Positions 18,191-25,770 of a stretch of 49,082 nt of DNA are shown piece after piece. The notes below the pieces were generated by a model that saw nothing but the letters and a program-made list of their open reading frames with translations, made no database searches and had not been told where the DNA came from. Origin of the DNA: Bacilli bacterium (GTDB lineage Bacteria; Bacillota_I; Bacilli_A; ML615J-28; CAG-698); the NCBI GenBank assembly GCA_918272565.1, contig CAKJYW010000018.1, forward strand, positions 1-49,082, given 5' to 3'. Positions within the stretch are counted from its first letter, which is position 1; each line of letters begins with the position of its first letter. The translations under genes and the position numbers were made by a program.

Positions 18191-20704
18191 ATGATTTTTA
18201 AAAGTTTATTTGATTCTGGTTATAAAGAATTAAAAAGAGTAGAAAAAATAGCAGATAAGATTTGCGCTTTGGCTGATGATTATAAAAAGATGACAGACGA
18301 AGAGTTGCAAGGACAAACTGTTAAATTTAGAGAAAGACTAAAAAACGGAGAAACAATCGATGATTTACTAATTGAAGCTTTCGCTACTGTTAGAGAAGCA
18401 TCAACTAGAGTACTTCATATGACTCCATTTAGAGTGCAAGTTGTTGGGGCGCTGGCTTTACATGGCGGTAATATTGCCGAAATGAAGACAGGTGAAGGTA
18501 AAACTTTAACTTCAACAATGGTTGCATATTTAAACGCTCTACCTGGTGAAGGTGTTCACATCGTTACTGTAAACGAATATCTTGCTAGCCGTGATGCTAA
18601 AGAGATGGGTGAATTATTTAAGTGGTTAGGTTTAACTGTTGGACTAAATTTAAGAGAATTATCTAGTGAAGAGAAGAAGGCTCAATATAATTGCGATATC
18701 ACTTATTCAACAAATAACGAATTAGGATTTGACTATCTTCGTGACCATATGGTTACATACAAAGAAGCTATGGTTCAACGTCCACTTAATTTTGCGATTG
18801 TCGATGAGGTTGACTCAATCTTAATTGATGAGGCTAGAACTCCATTAATCATCAGTGGTGGACAAAAGAATAATGATAATCTTTACCAACAAGCTGACCT
18901 TTTTGTTAAAGGACTAGAAAAAGATACTGATTTTGAAGTTGATGAAAAGACTAAACATGTAGTATTACTAGAAAAAGGTATGGAAAAAGCTGAAAGATTC
19001 TTCGGTGTTGATAACCTTTACGATGTAAAATACGTTAGTTTGCTTCATAGAATTCAAAATGGTTTAAGAGCTAATTATGTAATGTTTAAAGATGTCGACT
19101 ACGTTGTTAAAGACAATGCGGTTATTATCGTTGACCAATTCACTGGACGTTTAATGTATGGTAGACAATTTAGTGAAGGTTTGCATCAAGCATTAGAAGC
19201 TAAAGAGCATGTTGAAATAAAGAAAGAAACAAGAACTATTGCTACTATTACTTTCCAAAATTACTTTAGAATGTATAAGAAGCTAGCTGGTATGACAGGT
19301 ACAGCTAAAACCGAAGAGGAAGAATTTAGAAACATCTACAACATGTATGTTGTTGAAGTGCCTACAAACCTACCAGTTATAAGAATTGATGATCCTGATT
19401 TGATGTTTTTAACAATGAAAGCAAAATTTGATGCCATTGCTAAAGACATTGCGGAAAGATATCATAGAGGTCAACCAGTCTTAGTTGGTACAATTTCTAT
19501 TGAAACAAGTGAGCTTTTATCAGAATTACTTCGTAAAAAAGGTATTCCTCATGATGTATTAAATGCTAAGCAACACGAAAGAGAAGCTGAGATTGTTGCT
19601 CATGCAGGTGAAGCACGTCACGTAACTATTGCCACAAACATGGCTGGTCGTGGTACTGATATTAAGTTAGGGCCTGGAGTTAAAGAACTTGGTGGTTTAG
19701 CTGTTTTAGGTACTGAACGTCATGAATCTCGTCGTATCGATAATCAGTTAAGAGGTCGTTCTGGTCGTCAAGGTGACCCTGGTTATACTAGATTCTATTT
19801 GAGTGCTGAAGATGAACTTATGCGTAGATTTGGTAGTGAAAGCTTCAAATCAATGCTTGCATATTTAGTTACTGAAAAAGGTAAAGACGATGAGACTCCA
19901 CTTGAATCAAAGATGTTTTCACGTTTCGTTGAATCTGCCCAAAAGAAGATTGAGGGTAACAACTTTGATACACGTAAGAATGTTGTTGAATATGATGAAG
20001 TATTAAGAAAACAAAGAGATATCATCTATGGTCAAAGAGCATCAATTCTGTTCTTAGATGATATTAGTGATATCATCATTAAGATGATGACAAATACTGG
20101 TTATAGAATTGCTAATAACACTATTAGTGAAAATAACCGTAATATGATTGATTCTGTAAGATTCTTAAAAGAAATCGATGGTGTATATTTCCCACTTGGA
20201 TTTATAACTAAAGAAGAAGTAGAAAATAAAACAATCGATGAAGCAATCGATCTATTTGTTAATAAATCAAAAGAAATACTAGAATCAAGAAAAGAACAAT
20301 TCCCAATTGAAGTTTATAGGGAATTCTTAAAAGTTGTTTTATTAAGAGTTGTTGATACATATTGGATGGATCACATTGATGCGATGAGTGAACTTCGTCA
20401 ATCTGTTGGTCTTCAAGCTTATGCTCAAAAGAATCCATTAAGAGAATATCAAGAAGTTGGATTTGAAAAATTTGAAGAAATGATTCAAAATATCGAATCC
20501 GATGCCACAAAATTTATCAACCGTGCTCAAATTAAGGACAACTTACAACGTGAAGCTGTATTAAAACCAGTTTCAACTCATAGCGGTAAAGAAGAAGACA
20601 CACGCCGTCGTCGTCAAGCCGTCTCAACAAAAGTTGGACGTAATGAACCATGTCCATGTGGAAGTGGTAAAAAGTACAAGAATTGTTGCGGAAAGAATCT
20701 ATAA
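18191..20704 (+). CDS. secA: preprotein translocase ATPase SecA
   Basis: Motor ATPase that drives secretory proteins through SecYEG. Walker A is MKTGEGKT (about residues 98-105), the DEAD-like box is DEVD, the preprotein cross-linking domain follows, and the second nucleotide-binding half has IATNMAGRGTDIKLG and QLRGRSGRQGDPG. The C-terminus has the intact zinc-binding motif CPCGSGKKYKNCC used for SecB or lipid contact. At 837 aa it is of normal length. The last codons (CGKNL, stop) and terminator are part of a 53-base repeat found again 1081 bases downstream. In most Bacilli prfB follows secA directly; here two accessory genes lie between. Confidence 0.98.
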   Translation: MIFKSLFDSGYKELKRVEKIADKICALADDYKKMTDEELQGQTVKFRERLKNGETIDDLLIEAFATVREASTRVLHMTPFRVQVVGALALHGGNIAEMKTGEGKTLTSTMVAYLNALPGEGVHIVTVNEYLASRDAKEMGELFKWLGLTVGLNLRELSSEEKKAQYNCDITYSTNNELGFDYLRDHMVTYKEAMVQRPLNFAIVDEVDSILIDEARTPLIISGGQKNNDNLYQQADLFVKGLEKDTDFEVDEKTKHVVLLEKGMEKAERFFGVDNLYDVKYVSLLHRIQNGLRANYVMFKDVDYVVKDNAVIIVDQFTGRLMYGRQFSEGLHQALEAKEHVEIKKETRTIATITFQNYFRMYKKLAGMTGTAKTEEEEFRNIYNMYVVEVPTNLPVIRIDDPDLMFLTMKAKFDAIAKDIAERYHRGQPVLVGTISIETSELLSELLRKKGIPHDVLNAKQHEREAEIVAHAGEARHVTIATNMAGRGTDIKLGPGVKELGGLAVLGTERHESRRIDNQLRGRSGRQGDPGYTRFYLSAEDELMRRFGSESFKSMLAYLVTEKGKDDETPLESKMFSRFVESAQKKIEGNNFDTRKNVVEYDEVLRKQRDIIYGQRASILFLDDISDIIIKMMTNTGYRIANNTISENNRNMIDSVRFLKEIDGVYFPLGFITKEEVENKTIDEAIDLFVNKSKEILESRKEQFPIEVYREFLKVVLLRVVDTYWMDHIDAMSELRQSVGLQAYAQKNPLREYQEVGFEKFEEMIQNIESDATKFINRAQIKDNLQREAVLKPVSTHSGKEEDTRRRRQAVSTKVGRNEPCPCGSGKKYKNCCGKNL

Positions 20705-20738
20705 AATATCAAACTCATCCTTTTTAGGGTGAGTTTTT
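20686..20738 (+). repeat. 53-bp direct repeat, copy 1 (secA 3' end and terminator)
   Basis: Identical over 53 bases to 21767-21819 (offset 1081). It starts TTGCGGAAAGAATC and covers the last codons of secA, its TAA and the whole terminator hairpin. The identity stops at a G/T difference on the left and an A/T difference on the right. Confidence 0.95.
20711..20738 (+). terminator. terminator of secA
   Basis: AAACTCATCC pairs with GGGTGAGTTT (loop TTTTTA), followed by a short T-run. It lies inside the 53-base repeat. Confidence 0.8.
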
Positions 20739-20808
20739 AATATAAAAAGAATTGAATGTACCAAATTTGTCTCATATTGTCTTTTATTAATTATTAAACG
20801 AAAAACCA

Positions 20809-20817
20809 TGATATAAT
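20809..20817 (+). promoter_or_regulatory. extended -10 promoter of the ADP-ribosylglycohydrolase gene
   Basis: TG-A-TATAAT (TG 20809-20810, TATAAT 20812-20817). The expected transcript start at about 20824 excludes the upstream in-frame ATG at 20820. Confidence 0.65.
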
Positions 20818-20840
20818 TTATGTGGAAATGTGGTGATATT

Positions 20841-21785
20841 ATGTCTAAATTTATCGATAGTATAATAGGACATGCTATAGGAGATGCTATGGGTGTTCCA
20901 ATTGAATTTGAATCAAGAGAAAGACTATTTGTTTCTCCTATAACTAAAATGATTGGATATGGCTCTCATGATGTAGAAGCAGGCACTTGGTCTGATGATA
21001 CATCGATGGAAATAGCTACAATAGACTCATTTATTAATAAAGGCTACTTTGATTGTAGCGATATAATGATGAATTTTTATTATTGGCTGAAAGATAGTAA
21101 ATTTACAGCTGCTGGTGTTGTTTTTGATGCTGGTCGCACTTGCATTCAATCTATAATAAACTTTTCTAAGGGATATGAGTTAGATAGATGCGGGCAAAAT
21201 GATACCTATTCTAATGGAAATGGTTCTTTAATGAGGATTTTACCGATTGCTTTATATTCATATTATAAAGAATTAAAAGAAGAAGAAATTGTAAAATTAA
21301 CAAACGATGTATCTTCATTAACTCATGCCCATGAAATTAGTAAACTAGGATGCTACATTTATGTTAGATATGTGATGTTTTTATTATCGGGAATGGATAA
21401 AAGAAAGTCATATGAAGAATTAAAAAGAATAAATTATGATTATTATTCATTAAAATCACAGGATAATTATAAAAGATTAATAAAAGATGATATTTCAAAA
21501 TTGCCTGTTGATGAAATTAAATCGTCCGGATATGTAGTTGACACATTAGAAGCTTCAATTTGGGTATTATTAAATTATAATAGCTTTGAAGAGTCAATAA
21601 TTGGTGCTATTAATTTAGGAGATGACACAGACACCGTTGGTGCTGTTACTGGATCAATGGCAGGTATATTATATGGATATGATCATATTCCTAAAGATTG
21701 GTTAGCTGAACTAAAAAAGAGAGACTATTTAATTGAATTAGCTTTAAAGTTTGAAAAAGCTGTTATTTGCGGAAAGAATCTATAA
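20841..21785 (+). CDS. ADP-ribosylglycohydrolase (DraG/ARH family)
   Basis: Predicted to remove ADP-ribose from modified proteins, nucleic acids or small molecules. The family metal-binding residues are present: GHAIGDAMGVPIEF at the N-terminus, TWSDDTS (Asp52, Asp53), GNGSLMRILPIA, LTHAHEISKLG, and GDDTDTVGAVTGSMAG (261-276), which together hold the two Mg ions. Length 314 aa is normal. ATG 20841 is favoured because ATG 20820 lies before the expected transcript start. The last codons (C-G-K-N-L-stop) and terminator are an exact copy of the end of secA, in the same frame, so the native C-terminus may have been replaced. No ADP-ribosyltransferase partner is visible; the next gene is a Fic enzyme. 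Likely acquired. Confidence 0.9.
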   Translation: MSKFIDSIIGHAIGDAMGVPIEFESRERLFVSPITKMIGYGSHDVEAGTWSDDTSMEIATIDSFINKGYFDCSDIMMNFYYWLKDSKFTAAGVVFDAGRTCIQSIINFSKGYELDRCGQNDTYSNGNGSLMRILPIALYSYYKELKEEEIVKLTNDVSSLTHAHEISKLGCYIYVRYVMFLLSGMDKRKSYEELKRINYDYYSLKSQDNYKRLIKDDISKLPVDEIKSSGYVVDTLEASIWVLLNYNSFEESIIGAINLGDDTDTVGAVTGSMAGILYGYDHIPKDWLAELKKRDYLIELALKFEKAVICGKNL

Positions 21786-21819
21786 AATATCAAACTCATC
21801 CTTTTTAGGGTGAGTTTTT
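21767..21819 (+). repeat. 53-bp direct repeat, copy 2 (end of the ADP-ribosylglycohydrolase gene)
   Basis: Perfect match to 20686-20738. It encodes the last residues and stop of the 20841 gene in the same reading frame as in secA, and carries a second copy of the secA terminator. Confidence 0.95.
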
Positions 21820-21821
21820 TT
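21792..21821 (+). terminator. duplicated secA-type terminator after the ADP-ribosylglycohydrolase gene
   Basis: Same hairpin as at 20711-20738, here followed by a longer run of seven T, so it should be the stronger of the two. Confidence 0.85.
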
Positions 21822-21858
21822 AAGTGCAATAATTGCACTTTGAAATTGCAAAGTGCAA
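21822..21858 (+). promoter_or_regulatory. two palindromes over the fic promoter (candidate operator)
   Basis: AAGTGCAATAATTGCACTT (21822-21840) is a perfect 19-base palindrome, and TTGCAAAGTGCAA (21846-21858) is a second one sharing the TTGCA/TGCAA half-site. The second covers the -35 box of the fic gene. Repeated half-sites at a promoter fit binding by a regulator, possibly the winged-helix domain of the Fic protein itself. Confidence 0.65.
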
Positions 21859-21875
21859 CATTTTTATGCTATAAT
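21846..21875 (+). promoter_or_regulatory. promoter of the fic gene
   Basis: TTGCAA (21846-21851), 18-base spacer, TATAAT (21870-21875) with TG at 21867-21868. The -35 box lies inside a palindrome. Confidence 0.75.
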
Positions 21876-21897
21876 AGTTATAAGGTAGGATGAAGAA

Positions 21898-22938
21898 ATG
21901 ACAAATGATTGGAAGAAAGAATTAGATAAATATAATGGTGAAAACAAAGAAACAAAAGCTAAAATATGGGGTGCATCAATTGGCTTACAAGATGTTGATG
22001 GCTTAAAACCATCAGCTTATTTAGTTGGTGTCGTTAAGGAAAATATCGATGGCGCAATTAGTTTAGATGAAGCATATAAAAAAGTAAGCGAATATTATAA
22101 AGAGGCTAGTAATAGAAAAGAAATAGAAAGCGAAGAAGAAGCTGATAAAGTTTCAGTAAACATTGCTCAACTATTAACGGAAAATGCTTTTAATTTTTCA
22201 CCAATTGAATTATCTAATATTCATAAGAAACTTTTTTTTGATGTTTTTAAAGACTCTGGTAAATATAGAACCTTTAATATTACTAAGAATGAGTGGGTTT
22301 TAAATGGTGAAACAGTAATATATTCATCATATCAGTTCATTAAAGAGACTTTAGAATATGATTTTAATGAAGAGAAAAACTTTTCATATAATGGATTAAC
22401 TATAGATGAGGCGATTAAACACATCGCAAGATTCATTTCTAACATCTGGCAAGTTCATCCTTTTAGCGAAGGAAATACGAGAACTATGGCAGTGTTTTTG
22501 ATTAAATACTTAAAAGCTCTGGGATTTAGTGTTGATGAAAGTGTGTTTAAAGATAATTCATGGTATTTTAGAAATGCTTTAGTTAGAGCAAATTATAATA
22601 ATTTTGAAAAGGGAATTTATGAAGATCTATCATTTTTAATAAAGTTTTTGGAAAATGTAATATTAAAAAAAGACAATCTACTTAAAAACAGATTCTTAAA
22701 TGTTAGTTACAAAGAAGAAAAACTAAGATTATTAAAAGATAGTTTATCTATAGAAGATGGAACTATTATTAATCTAATTAGGCTTAATCCGCTAGTTAAA
22801 CAAGAAGAATTAGCTATAAAAATAAGTAAATCACTAAGAACTACTAAATACCATATGGCAAAGCTTCAAAAAGAGGGAATTATTAAGCGAGTTAATGGCA
22901 AAAGAAATGGTAAATGGATTGTTGTAGATAGTGATTAA
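21898..22938 (+). CDS. Fic family protein with VbhA-like N-terminus and C-terminal winged helix
   Basis: Fic enzymes transfer AMP or another nucleotide part to protein hydroxyls. Three parts can be seen. Residues about 21-67 (KIWGASIGLQDVDGLKPS, then GAISLDEAYKKVSEYY) resemble the VbhA antitoxin helix that blocks Fic active sites; where VbhA has S/T-xxx-E-G this reads L-QDV-D-G, so inhibition may be altered. The Fic core is about 95-255, with motif HPFSEGNTR (catalytic His187); the last Arg of the classic HPFxxGNGRxxR is replaced. Residues about 280-346 form a winged helix (QEELAIKISKSLRTTKYHMA). Fic proteins of this build are common in Firmicutes, often solitary. It is between the ADP-ribosylglycohydrolase gene and prfB, with palindromes at its promoter that suggest autoregulation. 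Confidence 0.88.
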   Translation: MTNDWKKELDKYNGENKETKAKIWGASIGLQDVDGLKPSAYLVGVVKENIDGAISLDEAYKKVSEYYKEASNRKEIESEEEADKVSVNIAQLLTENAFNFSPIELSNIHKKLFFDVFKDSGKYRTFNITKNEWVLNGETVIYSSYQFIKETLEYDFNEEKNFSYNGLTIDEAIKHIARFISNIWQVHPFSEGNTRTMAVFLIKYLKALGFSVDESVFKDNSWYFRNALVRANYNNFEKGIYEDLSFLIKFLENVILKKDNLLKNRFLNVSYKEEKLRLLKDSLSIEDGTIINLIRLNPLVKQEELAIKISKSLRTTKYHMAKLQKEGIIKRVNGKRNGKWIVVDSD

Positions 22939-22943
22939 TGTGT

Positions 22944-22972
22944 TTGATTTTAAAGGGTTAAAAGAGTATAAT
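22944..22972 (+). promoter_or_regulatory. promoter of the prfB operon
   Basis: TTGATT (22944-22949), 17-base spacer, TATAAT (22967-22972). Confidence 0.7.
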
Positions 22973-22997
22973 ATATAAGGGAAAGAACGAGAATATT

Positions 22998-24101
22998 ATG
23001 GAAAATTACGAAATTGTAAAAGCTATAGAAGATTATTCACTTAGACTAACTGAGCTTGAAAAGGCAGTTGATGTTAAGGGCCTTAATGCATCGATTGAGG
23101 ATGACAATAAACTTATGTTAGACCCAACATTCTATAATGATATGCAAAAAGCGCAAAAGGTTTTAAAAAGAGTTAAACACAACCAAGATATTTTGAAGAA
23201 GTTTCAAACTCTACGTGATTTGCTTGAAGAAATCAACTTCTATTTTGATTTGATTAAAAGCGAAGAAGAAGATTTAAGTAAAGAAATCGAAGAAGACATC
23301 AATAAGATGAGTAAAGACTTGGGTGATTTTGAAGTAGAGATGCTTCTAAATAAGGAATATGATCACTGTGATGCGATTATGGAACTTCATCCTGGTGCTG
23401 GTGGAACTGAAGCTCAAGATTGGGCGGAGATGCTTTTTAGAATGTATAATAGATACAGTGAAGCTCATGGCTTTGAATTTGAGGTTGTTGATTATTTAGC
23501 TGGTGAAGAAGCGGGAATTAAGAGCGTTACTTTCATCGTTCATGGAGATAATGCTTATGGCTATTTAAAGAGTGAGCGTGGAGTTCATCGTTTGGTTAGA
23601 ATTTCTCCATTTGATGCTAATGCTAGACGCCACACTTCATTCTGTTCATGTACAGTAATTCCTCAAGTAGATATGGATGTTAATATCGAGATAAAACCAG
23701 AAGATATTAAGATTGATACCTATAGAGCAAGTGGAGCTGGAGGTCAACACGTCAATAAGACCGATTCAGCAATCCGTATCACGCACTTAAAGACCGGAAT
23801 TGTTGTTACATGTCAAAATGAGCGTAGTCAAATCCAAAACAGGGAAAAGGCTATGGCCGTGTTAAAGAGTAAACTTTATCAATTAGAATTAGAAGAAAAA
23901 GAAAAAGAAATAAATTCTATTAATACCAACACTAATTTGAATAGTTTTGGTAGTCAAATTAGATCATATGTCTTCCATCCATATTCTATGGTAAAAGATC
24001 ATAGAACCAATTTTGAGAACTTCTCAACCGAAAATGTGATGAATGGAGACATCGATGGTTTTATCAATGCTTATTTAAAGAGCGAATACAATGTGAGGTA
24101 G
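22998..24101 (+). CDS. prfB: peptide chain release factor 2, without programmed frameshift
   Basis: Recognises UAA and UGA and triggers peptide release. The SPF anticodon-like motif (RISPFDANARRHTSF) and the GGQ catalytic motif (248-250, ASGAGGQHVNKTDSA) are both intact. The gene reads straight through in one frame for 367 aa. Where most bacterial prfB genes have the CUU-UGA frameshift site, after about 25 codons, this gene has AV-D codons in frame, so RF2 autoregulation by +1 frameshifting is absent. UGA is used as a stop by several genes here, so RF2 is needed. First gene of the operon prfB-yitT-recX, probably including the third GHL10 gene. Confidence 0.97.
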   Translation: MENYEIVKAIEDYSLRLTELEKAVDVKGLNASIEDDNKLMLDPTFYNDMQKAQKVLKRVKHNQDILKKFQTLRDLLEEINFYFDLIKSEEEDLSKEIEEDINKMSKDLGDFEVEMLLNKEYDHCDAIMELHPGAGGTEAQDWAEMLFRMYNRYSEAHGFEFEVVDYLAGEEAGIKSVTFIVHGDNAYGYLKSERGVHRLVRISPFDANARRHTSFCSCTVIPQVDMDVNIEIKPEDIKIDTYRASGAGGQHVNKTDSAIRITHLKTGIVVTCQNERSQIQNREKAMAVLKSKLYQLELEEKEKEINSINTNTNLNSFGSQIRSYVFHPYSMVKDHRTNFENFSTENVMNGDIDGFINAYLKSEYNVR

Positions 24102-24104
24102 ATT

Positions 24105-25016
24105 ATGAAACTAAAAGCCTTCCTAAAAAAGATCAATTTTAAAAGCTTTATAAAAATAACTATCGGGGTAATGCTATCTTCCTTAGCATTTAGCTTCTTC
24201 TTAAACATCAATAACATCGATATTGGTGGTGTAAGTGGGTTAAGTGTCATTTTTAAGAAGTTGTATGGCTGGGATGCGGCACTTTCAGCACTAATTATGA
24301 ATTTAGCTTTACTTGTTGTGGGGTTCATCTTTTTAGGTAGGGAGTTTTTAATTAAGAACGCTTATGCGTCTATAATGTATCCTGTATTTATCAAAGTGTT
24401 TGATTTATTATATGGGTTTTTAAACACTAAAGGATTTGATTTATTAGTTAAAGAAAATGGAGGAACAACCGACTATATTCTAGTTATCATCTTTTCATCT
24501 CTTTTAATGGGTGTAGGACTAGGAATGGTATTAAAAGAAGGTTCATCAACTGGTGGAACCGAAACTCCTCAAAACATCTTATACAAATATTTTCATATTC
24601 CTTATTCTATTTCCTTATATGTAATTGATGGAACAGTAATTTTATTAGGCTTTTTCTTACTTAAACAAGAAGCAAATGATTTATTCTATGAAATAATCTT
24701 TATGGTAATTTCTGGAGTTTTGATGGACGCTATTGTCTTTAGTGGTTTCAACAAGCGTGCAGTTTACATTATTAGCGCTAAACAAGATGAAATAAGAGAT
24801 AAATTAATCAACGACTTTGAACGTGGTGTAACATCAATCAAGGTTGTTGGGGAATTTACTCACGATGAAAAGAAATTATTACTTTGTGTTATGAGTTCTA
24901 AAGAATATATGAAACTAAGAGCAATTTTAGAAGAAGTTGATCCTCATGCTTTCTACTATTCAACTAGAGCAAACGAAGTAAGAGGCGAGGGTTTTAGTTA
25001 TGGAGAAAATGATTGA
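24105..25016 (+). CDS. YitT family membrane protein (DUF161 + DUF2179)
   Basis: 303 aa. Five or six transmembrane segments fill residues about 15-210, including the conserved NIDIGGVSGLSVIFKK loop near the start and GLGMVLKEGSSTGGTETP, the signature loop of the family. The C-terminal ~85 residues form the soluble DUF2179 domain (KRAVYIISAKQDEIRDKLI, then FERGVTSIKVVGEFT). YitT-type proteins are widespread in Firmicutes with no firmly established function, sometimes proposed as transporters. The gene starts 4 bases after prfB and overlaps recX by 17 bases, so the three are cotranscribed. It ends in TGA. Confidence 0.9.
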   Translation: MKLKAFLKKINFKSFIKITIGVMLSSLAFSFFLNINNIDIGGVSGLSVIFKKLYGWDAALSALIMNLALLVVGFIFLGREFLIKNAYASIMYPVFIKVFDLLYGFLNTKGFDLLVKENGGTTDYILVIIFSSLLMGVGLGMVLKEGSSTGGTETPQNILYKYFHIPYSISLYVIDGTVILLGFFLLKQEANDLFYEIIFMVISGVLMDAIVFSGFNKRAVYIISAKQDEIRDKLINDFERGVTSIKVVGEFTHDEKKLLLCVMSSKEYMKLRAILEEVDPHAFYYSTRANEVRGEGFSYGEND

Positions 25017-25770
25017 AATCCTCAAAATAAAAAAAGATAAAAAGAGATTCATCGTTTATACAAATGATGGTGAATATAAATTCACTGAAGATACAATTGT
25101 TTCTTTTATGGTATTAAAAGGTAAAACCTTTAGTGAAAAAGAATTTAAAAAGATTGTAAAAGCTAACTGCTCTGATGAACTTTTTAATAAGGCACTAAAC
25201 TATATCTCATATCAAATGAGATCAGAATATGAAATCTATTCATATTTAAAAGAAAAAGAAGCTAGTCAAGTTGAAATTGAAAGAATTATCAAAAAGATTA
25301 AGGACTTTGGTTATATTGACGATAGGGCACTTGCTAAATATTTAACTGATTACGTAATACGTCAAAAGAAAGGTCCTAAAGTATTAGAAAGAAAATTACA
25401 AGAAAAAAGAATAGATGAAGAAATAATAAAAGAAGTTCTATCTAGTTATGATTTTGATAAAGAAATAGAAGTAGCTAATCTTTTAATGGATTCTATTTTA
25501 AAAAAGAATACTGATAAGCCTCTAAAGGCACAAAAGATGAACGCTTATACTAAGTTAGCCCGTGATGGGTTTAGTGGTGAAGTAATTAATCATGTTATTA
25601 ATGAGGCTACTTTCAGTGACAATTCATTAGAAAGAATCGAAAAAGAGATTGAAAAGCAAGAATATAAATACCGTGACTTAGATGATGCTAAAAGGCGAGA
25701 AAAGATGATTGCATCACTTCTAAGAAAAGGGTATGAATATTCTATAATTAGTAGATATTTGGAGAAATAA
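25000..25770 (+). CDS. recX: regulatory protein RecX
   Basis: Modulates RecA filament formation. The core of three tandem three-helix repeats is clear: YISYQMRSEYEIYSYLKEKE, IKKIKDFGYIDDRALAKYL, RQKKGPKVLERKLQEKRID and a C-terminal repeat ending near YEYSIISRYLEK. An N-terminal beta extension of ~50 residues (IEILKIKKDKKRFIVYTNDG) is typical of Bacilli RecX. At 256 aa the length fits that form. It overlaps yitT by 17 bases; a GAGGG lies about 8 bases upstream of ATG 25000. ATG 25009 is an alternative. The GHL10 gene starts directly after its stop codon. Confidence 0.88.
   Translation: MEKMIEILKIKKDKKRFIVYTNDGEYKFTEDTIVSFMVLKGKTFSEKEFKKIVKANCSDELFNKALNYISYQMRSEYEIYSYLKEKEASQVEIERIIKKIKDFGYIDDRALAKYLTDYVIRQKKGPKVLERKLQEKRIDEEIIKEVLSSYDFDKEIEVANLLMDSILKKNTDKPLKAQKMNAYTKLARDGFSGEVINHVINEATFSDNSLERIEKEIEKQEYKYRDLDDAKRREKMIASLLRKGYEYSIISRYLEK

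Noticed and set aside
21822-21840. The 19-base palindrome as part of a terminator
   Set aside because: It is not followed by a T-run (TTTGAAATT), and the duplicated secA terminator already lies just before it.
22998-23100. A hidden frameshift site in prfB
   Set aside because: The frame is continuous and the aligned codons at the usual shift point are sense codons; no CUU-UGA is present there.
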